DNA of 64,000 nucleotides from Cerrena zonata (lineage: Eukaryota; Basidiomycota; Agaricomycetes; Polyporales; Cerrenaceae), in contig JASBNA010000064.1 of the NCBI GenBank assembly GCA_038087015.1, forward strand, positions 124,001 to 188,000. Direction: 5' to 3'. Numbering within the stretch: position 1 is the stretch's first letter; each line of letters begins with the position of its first letter. Under the pieces are notes generated by a model. The model ran no database searches, had not been told where the DNA came from, and saw only the letters and a list, made by a program, of their open reading frames with translations. Below are positions 1 to 14,500 of this stretch, in pieces. The translations under genes and the position numbers were made by a program.

Positions 1-1
1 C

Positions 2-240
2 AACGAGGAGGATACAGTTTCTCACGAAGCTTTGTTCACAAAGGATGTAGTGACATGTTTACCGTACGCAATTTCCACTCGTGCTGGAGTATCCAATTAC
101 ACTGGTGTAATGATCGATGACGAACGGTTGATTGGCATAGTAAGTTTGGTCATTTGACATCCCTACATTGAGTTTTCTGACTTCCCTACCAGTCCTCTGC
201 AAATGAGGCAATAAACCGCCTCGATGTTTTTACTTTTTGA
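2..240 (+). CDS. 3' end of an F-box/WD-like family protein (partial)
   Basis: Only the last two exons are inside the window: 2-139 and 193-240 (stop TGA 238-240), separated by a 53-nt GTAAGT...CAG intron. The encoded end reads through LPYAISTRAG and MIDDERLIG, and after the intron SSANEAINRLDVFTF. The same residues and the same intron position occur at the end of the gene at 31543-33399 (LPYAISTRIG, MIDEERLIG, then a short tail ending VFTL), so this is a paralog of that F-box gene. The start of the gene, including any F-box, lies outside the window. No lesion is seen in the part available. The function is unknown beyond the family; such agaricomycete F-box proteins are usually taken to be SCF ubiquitin-ligase adaptors, which is inference. 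Confidence 0.7.
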
Positions 241-878
241 TTATCCTATCCCGAACATTCTTCCTCAAAAATATCTCAGTGTCTTAAGACGTAGAAGATG
301 CCGGCATCCTCCTTTGCAGAGGAGTCAGAGAGAGCAAGGTCGACTTTTCGTGATAGAGACAGGGTCTTCCCCCTCACGCGCAAGTGCATGTGCATTGTAG
401 CGAACCAAATATATTTACTATATTCTACCCATATTCCGTCCGAAAGTAGCATGTCTCCCCCGACAAAAATACAAGATCACTCGAAACTACGAGTCTGACA
501 ACGTCAATCTGCACCAAGACGGTAGAAGAATCCATCTCGCAATAACACGGGGTCCACCAGCCCACAAAGTATCACATCCCGCAATCAGAAATTGTGAGTG
601 GAACTAATGTCAACACATAAGATTATATCCGAGTCTTACCGTGAGCTAAATGAACCAAATAGTTCACCTCAACCTCGACCGACCACACCTATCACACTCA
701 AAAAAAATTCATCCAAGACAAGTGGTCTATTATATTTCGCGATTACATTTTCATGCCAATGTCAAAATACAACAACGAAAAATGCTTGATTGAGTTCGCA
801 AGGCCCCATTGACACCGATACCAACACCAACATCAATGCCCGGGGGCCCTCACATTCTATTAGCAGAGAACGACAGCA
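241..878. other. Intergenic, no gene seen
   Basis: Lies between the converging ends of the F-box-type gene (plus strand) and the SMP-like gene (minus strand). I see only short, low-quality reading frames and no recognisable domain, RNA gene or repeat. Confidence 0.5.
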
Positions 879-1271
879 CTACTTCGTGCTCTTCGGTGTG
901 CCCTTGGGCGCGTTAGCAGCCTTTGCTGCGGCTGATTGGATTCGGGAAGGAAAGCTGCCCTTGCCGGTGTCGTTGCCACTCTTGGCCTGCGGGGAAACCT
1001 CTGGTTAGTCCTCGTTCGTATCGTATATCATAGTAGGAGAGTTGAAGGCGATGAAGGGGAGGGAGAAGACGAGACGAACCTGGGTAGACTGTATCCGTGA
1101 AGTGTCGGACTGGGTGGGAGCGTTCTTGGCAGCACCACCAGCTGGATGAGATACCGATGAGAGTTGAAAGGAAGGAGAGTGCAGGAAAGGAGAGGTATGT
1201 TAGTATCAGGTTTAGTAAACAGGGACTAACGGTAAGAGATACGTACTAGTACGAGCTCCTTTAGCGGGCAT
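879..1271 (-). CDS. Small SMP-like (seed-maturation-type) hydrophilic protein
   Basis: Three minus-strand exons join in frame: 1247-1271, 1080-1141 and 879-986 (stop 879-881), giving 64 residues from MPAKGART to the end KGTPKSTK. Introns have GTACGT...CCAG and GTTCGT...GCAG ends. The protein is Ala/Ser/Lys/Gln-rich with no hydrophobic stretch. It carries two similar blocks, DTSRIQSTQAKSGND and SFPSRIQSAAAKAAN, around residues 20-53. This ser-arg-ile-gln-ser pattern resembles the short SMP (seed maturation protein) motif of small fungal stress or spore proteins. A TATATAAG sequence on the same strand at 1379-1386, about 110 bp upstream of the ATG, supports a real promoter. Family assignment rests on the repeated motif only; a role in desiccation or stress is inference. 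Confidence 0.62.
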
Positions 1272-4192
1272 ATCGATTTAGAGCAAGGTAACAAAAAAGG
1301 AGTTTAAGTTGTAGAGTTTGGAAAGACGAGAGGAAAGCAAGTATGCTAGCTTGGTCTCTTCCACCTCAACCATCCTCTCTTATATACCTAAAGACTCTCA
1401 GAAGCAAGCACTAGTTCGCCGCTAGTCGAAGTTACCGAAATAGCTCAACGACGATAACCATGCCTATGATCGGCAACGCAGGTCCTGAGCCGGAAGAAAC
1501 GCGGAGAGAAAGGACGTCGAAGGTATTCATCTATGAGCATAAGTCAACGTGAACGATGATCGCGCTATTTCTGCTATCGACTAACGCTACTTTTGAGTAA
1601 GAGAAGATGGGTTGGAGAAGAGAGGGAAGAGGGAAATGGGATTGATGGGTCGATGGAGAGGAGAGTTTGAGGGATATTTGTTGGAAGGATCGACCGTAGC
1701 GGTGATGAACGTTCGTGAAGGTTCAAGGGATGCAATTTCCGAGTTGATTAGTGCCGAGGAACTTGATGTAGGACAACTCTAGGTCAGGAAGAGATGGGGC
1801 TGCGGTGTAAGTTATGGTTTTATTAGCAGCGCGAAGGTATAAGAGGGACAGGGATGTCCCACTTATCGTTTCAAACTGTAACTTGGTTTACCTACCTAGG
1901 TTCAACGAAGCACTTCGTTGTATAATCACAAACCATCCAGAGAGATCACGACGAGCAAGTCGGTGTATACGGACCGAATGTAAACTGCACGTAACGAACG
2001 GACGTAATGGCGTGAGCAGACGACCACTATTCGCCATCTCGAATGATCATTGTCATCGTTTGAATGGAAGATATCGGTAGATCATCGCGGTCATGGTACA
2101 TACAAAAGCGATGGGTACCTCAGTGCAAAGGTACCTTTGAGTATTCCCAAGATGGAAAAATATACGGAGGGATGGGGATAAGATCACTGAGAGAGCTATA
2201 TTTGACCATGACGCGCTTGATCGCACTTGAGATAGAAATCCTGTATAATCGTGATTGAATAGAGTAGATGAATATAGAGTGACAGGATCTGCGCTGGTGT
2301 TAAAAATGAGGTACTTATCGGGAGGAATAGGGCTGACCTGAGGGGACGATATATAACCAGACGTACACCACAAGTGAGCCATAAACAGAAGGTCAGAATA
2401 TAGAGACAATATTGTCCAAAATGGTTGATACAATATCCAAAAACAACAGCACAACAACATAGGTCTGAAGGTCCATGTTCCCGGTCTGATGAGTTTACCC
2501 AGAGAGATTCCGTCGGAATCATTTCCATCTCGAGTGAATTCGGGGAGGGTGCCGATAAGATCTTCGCCTGCCCAGTTCGAGACTATCGAGGCTCGAAGAA
2601 GGGGCAGATATTTATTACCGTGCCCAGAACCATGCCAGAATGTCCCGTTTAAGCCTGTTAGAACCAACAACTTTGTCCTTCCATTTGGGGTAGAATTTTT
2701 TTGGGTTCTTAGCCGAGAGTGACCGAGACATAGTTGGCAAGTGTGGGGACGTTGGGGGATTGGGGTTAAATGAGGGAGTGGTAATTTGAATATTTGAATA
2801 TTGAAGACCGGGGACCCAGGTTGAAGACAGTTCCCGTTATTTTGGTTCATTGAGTCGTGTGAGAGGAGTTTGGAGGGCATGTCGGAAGGTGAGAAAGAAT
2901 GAGTCTGAGTATGACGGATGGATGTTGTGCAATGGTCGTGTCAGGGTGAAGAAAGACAGGAGGACATATTTACAACGTGTTCAACCTATGGGTTTTGAAT
3001 AATTTGAACTTCCATTCGGGATTTGGATATCGTGACATGGGATGCCGAAAGAAACCGGCAGGTGCGGATATAGACGGTTATTCAACAGATTCTGCCTGAC
3101 AGGACACGAACTTGGCATGTCGAGTGAATGTAATACAAGTTGATGTCACCAAACCTCGGAAGGTAAAAACTGTGTGTTTTTGGGATGTCATATCCGAAGG
3201 AGTCGCCCTGAACGTATCAAGGTGCTCAACTGTGCAGAATCAAGGCGGCGGGATCACAGCCGCAGGGTGATAAGATGATCAAAAGGTGTCGTATGATCCA
3301 ACACATGGGTAGCATGTTGAGATGTCGTCATTGCAAGATCTCATTTCATGCAAGCTGTAGGGGTCAGGAGGATGTCAAAAGAGACGAAGAAGCTTGCAGG
3401 GACGGGTAAGGACCGCCAGGTACCCCAATGCATTCAACCGTTAACACATCTGAGGCACCGACCGGACACATCTGGACCATCAGACCATGGGCGTAAAGTC
3501 GGACGTTAACAAGCTTTTAAATTTGTCGGACAACCGTCCGTTGTACGGCGACCTGGTTGCGTTATGGGGAATATAGGCATATGTGGGCGTACCTCGAAAC
3601 GAGCGGGAGAAATAAACATGCTTGGGGCGAGCCACGTAGTTATAAACCGGCTGACGCTGGGAAGGGTGCGGTATATTGTTACTGTAACGGTGTCGGGAGG
3701 GGTGATATGCCTGAGCCGTGCGAGAAAGCGGTGGTTTGACGTGAGATCTGCATATTGATGAACACAGGAGTCTTGGGAGTTTGACGGTGAAGCCACAGAG
3801 TTAGGTTTGGAATGCAGACGAGATGTATGTCTGCACATATTCGGACAAGAGTCGGAGGGGTAACGAGGAGTAGTATGGTAGAGGGGTGAGGGAGATAAGA
3901 TCGGCCGACGGGGGAAGAATGGTCGAATGGAAGCCAAGCCGGGCGGGAATTATCAGATTAGATGAAACACGCTCGCTTATCAGATTAGAAATTCCCATCC
4001 GTGCGGAAGGAGAAGATCGGGGCTCTGGAACACAGGGCTCTCGTTCTCCCTCCTCCACACAAAGTCATGCCAGTCGGGCACCCCCGCCGACTGCTCAACT
4101 TCTCATAAGACTCCCCCCTCCCCCCACGAACACCCCTGCCTGCCTGTCCGCACAGCTTACCACACATAGACTACTTTACTACCTCCACCATA
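1272..4192. other. 2.9-kb region without a supportable gene
   Basis: Apart from the TATA-like site near 1380, this stretch has no frame I can tie to a family. A long open frame on the minus strand at 2053-2880 (275 codons) has no recognisable motif and overlaps other chance frames. The last few hundred bases are the promoter of the flavoprotein gene at 4193 and include C-rich stretches near 4081-4150. Confidence 0.45.
1379..1386 (-). promoter_or_regulatory. TATA-like element of the SMP-like gene
   Basis: TATATAAG read on the minus strand, about 110 bp upstream of the ATG at 1271. Position and sequence fit a core promoter; no other element is claimed. Confidence 0.4.
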
Positions 4193-6174
4193 ATGTCACA
4201 GCCCCTAAAGGCCATCGTTCACAAGACAGTTGCCGTCCTCGGGGCTTCTTATGGAGGTTCGTTTTCATCATCTAGGTTATCTACTAACAATTGTCCAGAC
4301 GTAATAATGATTTTGGTCTAGGTGCCCGAACGGCCCACCTCCTAGCCCAGCAACTTCCAGCCGACTGGAGAGTTGTTCTGATCGACCGCAACTCGCACAT
4401 GAACCATCTTTACGTCCTGCCCCGCTTCGCTGTCCTCCCTGTGCACGCCCACAAGGCCTTCGTTCCCTACAGCAACCTCTTTCACGAAGCATCCACGCCT
4501 GACAAAGATTACTCGAGACATTTGATCTTGAACGCCCAGGTTACCTCATTAGGGGAACATTCTCTGACCTTGAATTGCTCCTTCCCAGAGCACGGCATCG
4601 TCGACGGCCAGCTCAACTTTGATTTTGCCGTCTATGCGTTGGGTAGCCATCTCCCCGCACCCATCAATCTCTGGGGTCCCGTTGGCGACGAAGAAGAAAT
4701 CAAAGAATACAGCAAGCCAGAGGAAGTCTCTGTCCCACAAACCAAGGCGGAGGATGTTTCCCCTTCGTTTCCTGCCACCTCACTAGACGAGCCAGCACCC
4801 GTAGTTGCTGCTTCCACTGTCGAAAAGGCCATCATCACTGCAGAGACAGACGCTGCAGTATTACCGAGCACGCTCCCTCAGCTTGCTAAGGAAGCAGAAG
4901 AAAAAGAAGCGTTGACATCATCGCCGTCGGAACCTGTCAAAGATGACAAACTGGTTTCCCAAGCACCTGCAGTGGTCCCAGTCGCCGTTAACCTCCCAGG
5001 AACCAAGCCAGCAGCCATTGATTGGTTGAAGCGGTTCAGCAAAAGGGTCGAGAAGGTCTCAAGTGTCTTGGTCGTCGGTGGAGGTGCCCTCGGTATTCGT
5101 AAGTGCACGTTCAACTCGAGGCGAACAAGGGGGCTAGATTGAATTCTATTCGCACAGAATATGCCGCGGATATCGCTGAGGTTTATCCCAACAAAACGGT
5201 CTCCCTCTTGCACTCTCGTCATAGACTGCTACCCAGGTTTGACGAATCAATGCACGATGAGAGTAAGCCATCCTTCATCAATTGCTTGCTCCAGACAGAA
5301 AATTGACAGTAGCATGATCAGTCTTGTCGACACTTTCTTCGCTTGATGTCAACCTTATCCTCGGAGAACGTCTCGACTTCGGTTTCACTGGTAAAACGGT
5401 CATTAACGAGCAAGGGGTTCCGGAGCGTGTTGTCCGCACACAAAGTGGTCGCGAGATCAGAGCCGAGTTGGTCGTAAGTCCCCCCTCTAACACCACTCAT
5501 CCGCTCATCGACACACCTGATCGTGTTTTTCGATAGATGCTCTGTACTGGACAAACGCCTAATACGGACATCATGAAATCCTTCCTACCAGATAGTATCA
5601 TTCCCGATGGTCCATCGAAGCATCAAATCCGTGTAACACGCACCTTACAAGTCGGGGTTCCCATCCCTGCGTCCGCAACTCCCGCATCATCGACCACCTC
5701 ACCCAAGTCTGTTGGTAGCCAAGACGACGACGAGGAAGAGGAAGAGGACCCTCAGTACACGGTTCCCCATCCTCATATCTTCGCTATCGGTGATGCTGCT
5801 GATGCTTTTGGAGCGATCAACGCTGGTCATACAGCTTACCTCCAAGGTGAAGTAGCCGCGAGGAATATTCTGAAGATGGTTCAGTTTAGGGAGGAGGGTA
5901 AGGAATATCCGGTGGAGGAGCTGGAGAGATATAAACCTGGCCCGCCTGCTATCAAAGTTAGCTTGGGTTTGGTGAGTCTCCTTACCTGTGTTATTGCATA
6001 TATGCGTTCTCCGAAAAAGCCCTTGCTGATAACCTATTTTTCCAGAGCAAGGCATGCTATCAATACAGCGGAATGGTAGGCAAGAAGACAGATGTGGCAG
6101 AGGATCTGGATGCCTATGCGATGTGGCAAGCTATGCATATCGAGACAGACGAGCAGGGTATGTTGACACTCTGA
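4193..6174 (+). CDS. AIF/FSP1-like FAD-dependent NAD(P)H oxidoreductase
   Basis: Six exons join in frame: 4193-4256, 4322-5098, 5158-5262, 5322-5473, 5537-5971 and 6046-6174, giving 553 residues. The first Rossmann motif (GASYGG, residues 17-22) binds FAD. A second one, VVGGGALGIQYAADIAE at about 269-285, binds NAD(P)H and is followed by HSRHRLLPRFD. The motif CTGQTPNT (about 368-375) and the late FAD motif IFAIGDAAD (about 444-452) complete the class I pyridine-nucleotide disulfide-reductase-like fold seen in AIF, AIFM2/FSP1 and type II NADH dehydrogenases. There are no redox cysteines in a CxxxxC motif. Between the two Rossmann units lies an unusual acidic, Pro/Ala/Ser-rich stretch of about 85 residues, and another acidic run (DDDEEEEEED) sits before the last FAD motif; both look disordered. 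The substrate (quinone or other) cannot be told from sequence. At the second exon the acceptor must be at 4321, since the upstream CCAG at 4303 leads to a stop. Confidence 0.85.
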
Positions 6175-8929
6175 AGAATTTGTGACTTCTTGAGGAGTAG
6201 CGCAGTCTCCCTTTCCTGAGCTTGTGTGTCTTGTTGTGGATTAGTAGGTTTTTTGTGGATTTAGTTGATTAGCGAACTATTTGCGATAATGGTATTCGGA
6301 ATGGCATGCTTGCATGTCTTAATGTTTTTCGTTGGGGTTCATGAGTACAAGCACCGAAGCTTGGACGGTTTCATCGGTCGGCGGGGAGAAGGGAAAAGGT
6401 CAAGTATAATGGTGGTTGTCGTAGGGAGGGAAAGACAAGGCCTCGTCCATCCGCGGGTCGGTAGATAAGTCGTATAGATAGCTTACGACGGCGCTCGGCC
6501 CTAGTGGCGTCTCCGGAGGACAACTGGATGATCTCCAGCATTCGCTATTCTAGGACTCCTTAGGCTCGCTATAGTATGCACGTACCGTATGTCCGAGTCT
6601 GTACATGCGCAGTAAGAGTCATTTGAAAAAGTTGAGGACGCCGCGTCAGTCTAGCAGTTTGTTTTGGGAACATACAGATTGTCTAAATTTATTCGTCGCG
6701 GAATACTTAGTACTAGTGCATTCGTACTAAAATGACTGCAAGACATAACTGCTGCAGCTAGCAGCTTCAAGTTGAAGCGGAGAGGTAACGGTTATTCAAG
6801 TTTTTCTTAAGATTTCGTCTGTGCACGTTGCTGGATGAATGATCCTGGAGGATAATCGCGACTCAAGAGGTCCCGGTTACAAACATGTAAACGTTCATAT
6901 AAAGCATTTCACAAACCGTGGGAATTCATGCTATTTTGCAACATACGCGACCCACAACACCCCACAAACACTCTCTTCCTCACTTCACGCTCGACTTCGA
7001 GATGGTCACAGTCAATCTCAATAGACTCGGTCTATTTCTCTTACCCCTGGAGACTAGCAAGGAGATTAACGGGCTTTAGCTGATTTTTGAACTGGCATAC
7101 TGACATGGTGAGATTTTCAGGTCCACGTCGTCATGCTTGTTGGGTATTCAAAAGCTGCACATTCATCATGATCATGACGATGGTACTCAATATCTGCACG
7201 AGGGACGGCTCTCCAAACCGTCATGCATAATTAAAGATGTGTCAATCGCACACCGAGGCTGCAAAGAATGAATAGGTGTGGGGAAACCTCCCAGCTCATC
7301 TCGACCAAGCCCATGCACATCCTTCGTGTTGTCCTAGGTATGGTCTCTTGTCGACTCTGACCTCCGTCCAATCAGCTTTATCGAGATTCAAAGACCGAGG
7401 AGAAAGTGCTCACTGTACTGGGTACCGACATCAACGCCTGCACCTTCCTTATTGCATGCTGGAATACAAATGCATTCAGTAGTACTTGCTCGGCCGCTTC
7501 AAGACCACCTAGTTCGCAAGGTGCTGAGAAGTTTGAAGCTGGTAGTACCACGAGACGTTCTTATTGGTTGGCTCATATTCTGGACTAGGATGCAAGTTCA
7601 CGCTTCTTGAGCTTAGACTTTGCCCATTTCCCAATCGCATCCGTTTGCGACGCTCAACATCTGTGGAGTGTCTTTGAAATCAAGCTACCTTGTGACCTTT
7701 GCTGGCCGACTGGGGTTACATTCTACGAACGATTGGTGTGACTTCCCCAAGTTACCGGCCATTCAATAGAAAACTTTGTTCAACAACCATCTTCTTGGTT
7801 GTTCCTTTTCAGCAGTCTAGATCATTCCAGGTGAGCTTCGCATGGGTGTTGCGTTAAGTATAGCTTTATTTCCCTCTTGGTCTTCCTTCCCGTTCCCATG
7901 CTGAGAAAGAACTTTGCATTAAGAAGTCTCGAAAAATCCTACATGAACTCCACTTTGCTCCACTGCAGGTTTATTTGTTCCTTTGTCGACCGGGTCCGGT
8001 CACTTAGATCTCACGCATGTCGCGTGGTTTAGAAGACCTTCGATGACCTTGTCCTTGGTAGCCATTAGGTAACTGTTGTCGTTCGTTGTACGGCAGGCCC
8101 ATTTTCACATGAAATATACGCATATACTCCTTGATCCACCCCTTGACCTATACGACATAGGTGTATAGCTTAGAACGCGGCAAGGGCAACAATTTGTTAT
8201 CCAATGTAGGGGGAAAAGGTGAGCAGACATACGCTTTGATGTTCTCACAACATTCAGACGAACCTACAGATGATGAACGCCTACCGCTCCCGATGCATTG
8301 GTATTTGGCTTGGATATGTTTGTTTCCATTCTGCTCTCATCCATGTTTACGGACAAATGAATGGTGATTACTTCAAGTGAATGATGTCCATCTATTCTGG
8401 CCAATGACATGTTTCATCTCACTCAGCCTTGTGCAACACTTGGACACTCTATCGGTGCGCCGACAGGGGAATGCAAAATCTCAGCCTCACTGTTACCTGT
8501 CAGACTACGTTTAACGGGTCCGAGCATCTTCTAATCTCACGATACTTCAATCTGGCGCGTTAGGCATAGATCATGGGCTGTCCTGTTGTCGTCTTATGGA
8601 AGTAAGTTCCTCGACGACTGTTATTTTTGCTTCATTGTCGCTACGACTGCTCGCTTGTTAGCTCTCAAGGACACTACTCAAGTCCACAACATCGGGAAGA
8701 AGCTTACACGAACAGATACTTCGTGCATCCCATTGGCTACCGGGCTGCGACTACAATCCTCAGCAATGGCCTCAATGTCAAATGCTGATCCCAACAGGAC
8801 CAAAAGCATGAATAACCGATTTTCTAAAATTTCTTCAACAGGTATAAAATGCAGTCCATCCTCGCCTATCATCTTCCAAGACACTCGACTCTCCTGTTCC
8901 TGTCTTACATCAGTTCATCAAGAGTTTCA
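6175..8929. other. 2.75-kb intergenic region upstream of the peroxidase
   Basis: No gene can be supported. The frames present are short, lack domain motifs and do not join into a spliced protein. The 3' part is the promoter region of the peroxidase, with a TATA box at 8843. The length is larger than most gaps in the window. Confidence 0.45.
8843..8849 (+). promoter_or_regulatory. TATA box of the peroxidase gene
   Basis: TATAAAA in the context GGTATAAAATGC, 81 bp upstream of the peroxidase ATG at 8930. Spacing and sequence fit a strong, regulated core promoter, as is common for secreted ligninolytic genes. Confidence 0.6.
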
Positions 8930-10556
<1,627 letters not shown>

Positions 10557-11516
10557 ATATAAATGTCTTGAATTCAATACAGAAGGTACTCCCGTATGGT
10601 TTAGACTGGCGACTCACCTCGCCTTTGTATTTGTGTCAATACGTCGATCGTAGCGAATATATTCTGGTGCATACAAATATTTGTGACGCGCGAGAGAACC
10701 TCAGGTGCTAGACAAGAGCGTCATAAGATTGGTCTGGACATATATTCGACATCGAGATTAAAAGCCAGGGTGGGGAAGCTATACTTTGTCCTTGGTGCAT
10801 CGGTGACGTAATCTAAATGAGTATCCTCAACTGGCACCCGTTTCTCATATCTCAAGTGAGGGGACACATCGTTTCCGGCGACTGTAGTGTACTTATACAC
10901 TCAGTCAAGGTATAGCAATGCTGGCTCGACCACCTCCACAATTTCTAGATCAGGATGCTGAGGATCTCTCATATGTAGTTTCAGATGCGTCTCGCGGCGT
11001 TGAAACTTCCATGCCTTACGACGGAGGCTCTTGAAACTACGCTCTACTCATCATGCATCATGTTCTAGAACTGGATTGACACTCAACGAGGGTTGGTCAA
11101 AAGATGAAAGTATATTTGCCTAACGCAAGACATCAAGTATGGAACTCAAGAGATACTACGGTTATCGATGTATTAGGGTTTCGCAAGGGGAAGGAGGTAT
11201 AGGGGGCATGAGGGAGAATTGTAGTCTAAAACGGAATGGGGAGGATGCGAAAGAAAAGCAGGGTCAAATATGGTTAGTGAATATACACACAGGTCACATA
11301 ATGAACGAATAATGTACAGAAGAATGTTTTATGATGAAACCGGCCAAAAGTCCATGCCAAGGGCAAAGGGTAGTACAAGAGGTGTGTGGATTCCGTGAGG
11401 CATCAGACGCACAACTGCGGGTATTTCATGCAGGTCCTTGCCATGCACCACCATGAGCATAGTGTTCCATTCCCCCATAACTGGAGGGTGTGCGTCCAGA
11501 GGTATCTGTCCTGCCT
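10557..11516. other. Intergenic between converging genes
   Basis: 3' flanks of the peroxidase (plus strand) and of the large membrane protein (minus strand). No frame with a recognisable domain is present. Confidence 0.5.
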
Positions 11517-14500
11517 TCAATCGTTGCCTGGGGCTGTGACGAACGACGCGTTTGCTGTACTGATATCAGGTGGACTGTCGCCAAACGGATGAGATTGCGG
11601 CTGACTGGAGCGACGAGGGATCGGGATAGGCACAGCTAGATGTTCGGTATGTCCACTCCTTTCAGAATGGTGTTCAGAAGGCGCTCTACCCGTTAGCGCA
11701 GATATTCTTGGTCGCAACGTAGCTTGGGTCTCTTCCCGATCATGCTGTAATGTCAGATCCTGTAGATCGGTCATGTCGTCCGATTCTGCGTCCGAGGACG
11801 AGCTCGATTCTGATGGCGGTAGAGGAATGCCTAGGGCCTCAGAAATATCGTCTCGTCTGCTTTCGGGTTGCGCAGGTCTCATTTGCTCTCGAATAGGATG
11901 TCCAAATGTGTAGTTCTCCGGGCTGCTTGGCATAGGGTCGGGGGAGGTCGAATAATAAGGTGAGTCGCTCAACCTTGCCATCGAGTTGGCCCGCGATCTC
12001 ACGAGATACAACGAGCTTCGTGAAGCAGCTAGAGATTGGATCAAACTCTGCGCTCTAGACCGAGCCGATTCCGATCGAGAAGTACTCGAATTCGTTCGTG
12101 AACGAGATTGTGAACGTGAATGCGCCGAACGCGATCGTGAACCGTTACTCCGGTGCATGGAAAGTCTACTACCAAACTGTTGAAGGTTGGTCAAGGAGGT
12201 TCTAGGACTAGGTCCTACCGAAAGCAATCCAACACTATCGTGCTGTTCTGCTTCCTCTATACTTCCTTCGGCTTCGGGTACGTCCATCAACGACTCATCG
12301 TGTCGAGCAAAACTATCCTCTTCTTCGTCATCGGAAGTCTCGAAACCAGGAAGAGGAGCAGGTCCACCGAAAGTCGTTCCGGTAACCATGCTTTCCGTAC
12401 GGGTACGAGTTCGTGGTCTTGGGAAACCGACCGGGGACGGCGATGACGGAGGAGAGTTGATCGCAGGTACAGTTCCCGCTCTTGTCCGCCGTGCTCCTCG
12501 GGGATGACCAGGAGGTAGAGGAATACCGCTTCCTCGTGTTGGTGGGCTAGGTACGCTGAAGCTTCCATTGGACAACGGTGAGTCGGACGACTCGGCATTT
12601 CCAGTAGACCGGCTGAGTCTCGTCGAACCTGACTGCGTTGAACTTGAGGGTTGGGAAGAGTGAGTGTGTTGAGAAATCGGTGTCGAGAAATTTGTTCCAG
12701 GGACAACCTGGGAGGCAGAAGACATGCTTCCGCCTCGACCGGGACGTCGATATTGGAATGGGTATCTTGACACAACCGGACGACCAAGACTGGACATCGA
12801 CTCTGAAGTGCGACGCCCAGAAGATTGTACATCACTTTCCTCAACCTCACCCTCTAGCCCATCACCCGAATCAGTTATAACCGCTTCCTCTCCTTCCTCT
12901 CCGTGACTGTCTCCTGCGTCTCCTGAGTGTTCTTCTTCTGGTGGTACTGGGGAAGGAGGGAAGGGGATCACATCCTCGGACGACACCTGTGCGCCATATC
13001 CAGTAAACGGGTAAGGTAACTTCTTGAGAGGACTGGAAGTCCCAGCTGACGTAGCCATCTTCTCCCTCGTCTGAGCTACAGGTGGAGGAGTCAAACTAGG
13101 CTCCTCGACAATACCAGTGCCAGCTTCCTCTTTCTCATGAGGCTCAGGAGTTTGGAACAACTCTCCAGACAGAATACCTCTCCGTGCAGGCTGAGGAGGA
13201 CCACCACCCAATCCGACCGCCGCAAACACCTTATCCATTCCTTCAAACGCCATTCCCTCTCCCCTTTCACTATCTGTTTTCTTTTCCCCCATGTCTCCCA
13301 GTCGTGATGGCATTTTATTCGTTAAACAAAATTCCCATGCTTCAAAAACTCTTACCACTGTATTTTCTCTCCAGGTCCAAGGCAGAGGTGCATCCAACTG
13401 TTCGGATACGTTATCTGCAAATGAATGAGGACCTGCGGTTTTTTCTGCCATATCCTCTTCTTCCCATCTATAACGAGGTCCACAAAGACCGGCGCAGCCT
13501 TGTCCACTCAGGACCCACAGACCAATCCTAAGCATCGTTAACGAGTCTGACATTTGTGTGAGTTTATAGTTACTTACCAGCTAACCAGTAGGACGAGGAT
13601 ACGCCAAGCTGACCAAGCAGCATTAGCAATAAGTACTCCTCTAGCATACATAGTTAACGTTCCATTCTCCGCTTGGAAGAACGTGCCGTCTCGTTTACTG
13701 AAGATACCTGTATCTCCTGAGGGGAAAGACAGTGGGGAAGAGAAGGCTAGCAGGAGCGATAAAGAGAGTGCCGCACGCGGCAACAGTAGAGAGACTGTTG
13801 GAAGATTCTGAGAGTAGAAATAGAACGTTTCGGCAAGACCGTCACGGAGGCTGCCGCTATGAGGTGGTTCTTGGGCATGTGAGACGGACGATGATGTCGA
13901 GGCAAAAGGATGGAAAGCGGAAACACGAATGAAGTACATGAAGCAGAAGTTCGTGTACGACGTCATAGCAGTAAAGTTAAAAGCAGGAGATGAAAGGTAC
14001 AAAGGTAATACGACAGGTCGTTCTGTTTGGATTTGTAAGTAATCTGCACCATCACAAAATAGATATATGGTACTCACTGACTCGCCAACGGCGAACGAAG
14101 GAGTAAATAAGCTCATACAATAGGAAAACAACGAAGATCTGGGTGAACCAGCAAGCAATGTAAGCGGCAGCGCCTAATGCCCAATTCCGTCCAGTCCCAG
14201 GCACGCCAGGGGCAGCAGGATTGGGAAACTTGGCGACCCTGAGAGCGACATGTCAGAAAACACGCGTTCATCGGGACGTCGAGAAGCACTTACAGCAATA
14301 GAATGAATACAGCGTTGAAGTCGAAGAATGTTTGAAGAGGTAGATGGGCGAAAACGAAGATAGGGTAAAGATAAAACCAGAGACGCATTTTCCACGATGG
14401 GTTGCTCAATAGTTCCGGATGAAATGACGTTGACCTGAATCGTGCCTTCGGGACGTTACTTTGAGGAGTCGTGGAGAAGACCGTAGGTGTTAGTCCTGCG

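Noticed and set aside
2053..2880. Minus-strand open frame of 275 codons
   Set aside because: No domain, odd composition with many Trp, Cys and His, overlapping chance frames on both strands, and no splice or promoter support. A frame this long can arise by chance in 64 kb, so I did not call a gene.
3506..4275. Several 60-143-codon frames on both strands
   Set aside because: They overlap each other, lack motifs and lie in the promoter region of the flavoprotein gene.
11986..12880. Plus-strand frames opposite the large membrane protein
   Set aside because: They are mirror frames of the Ser/Arg-rich coding exon, whose codon use keeps the opposite strand open.
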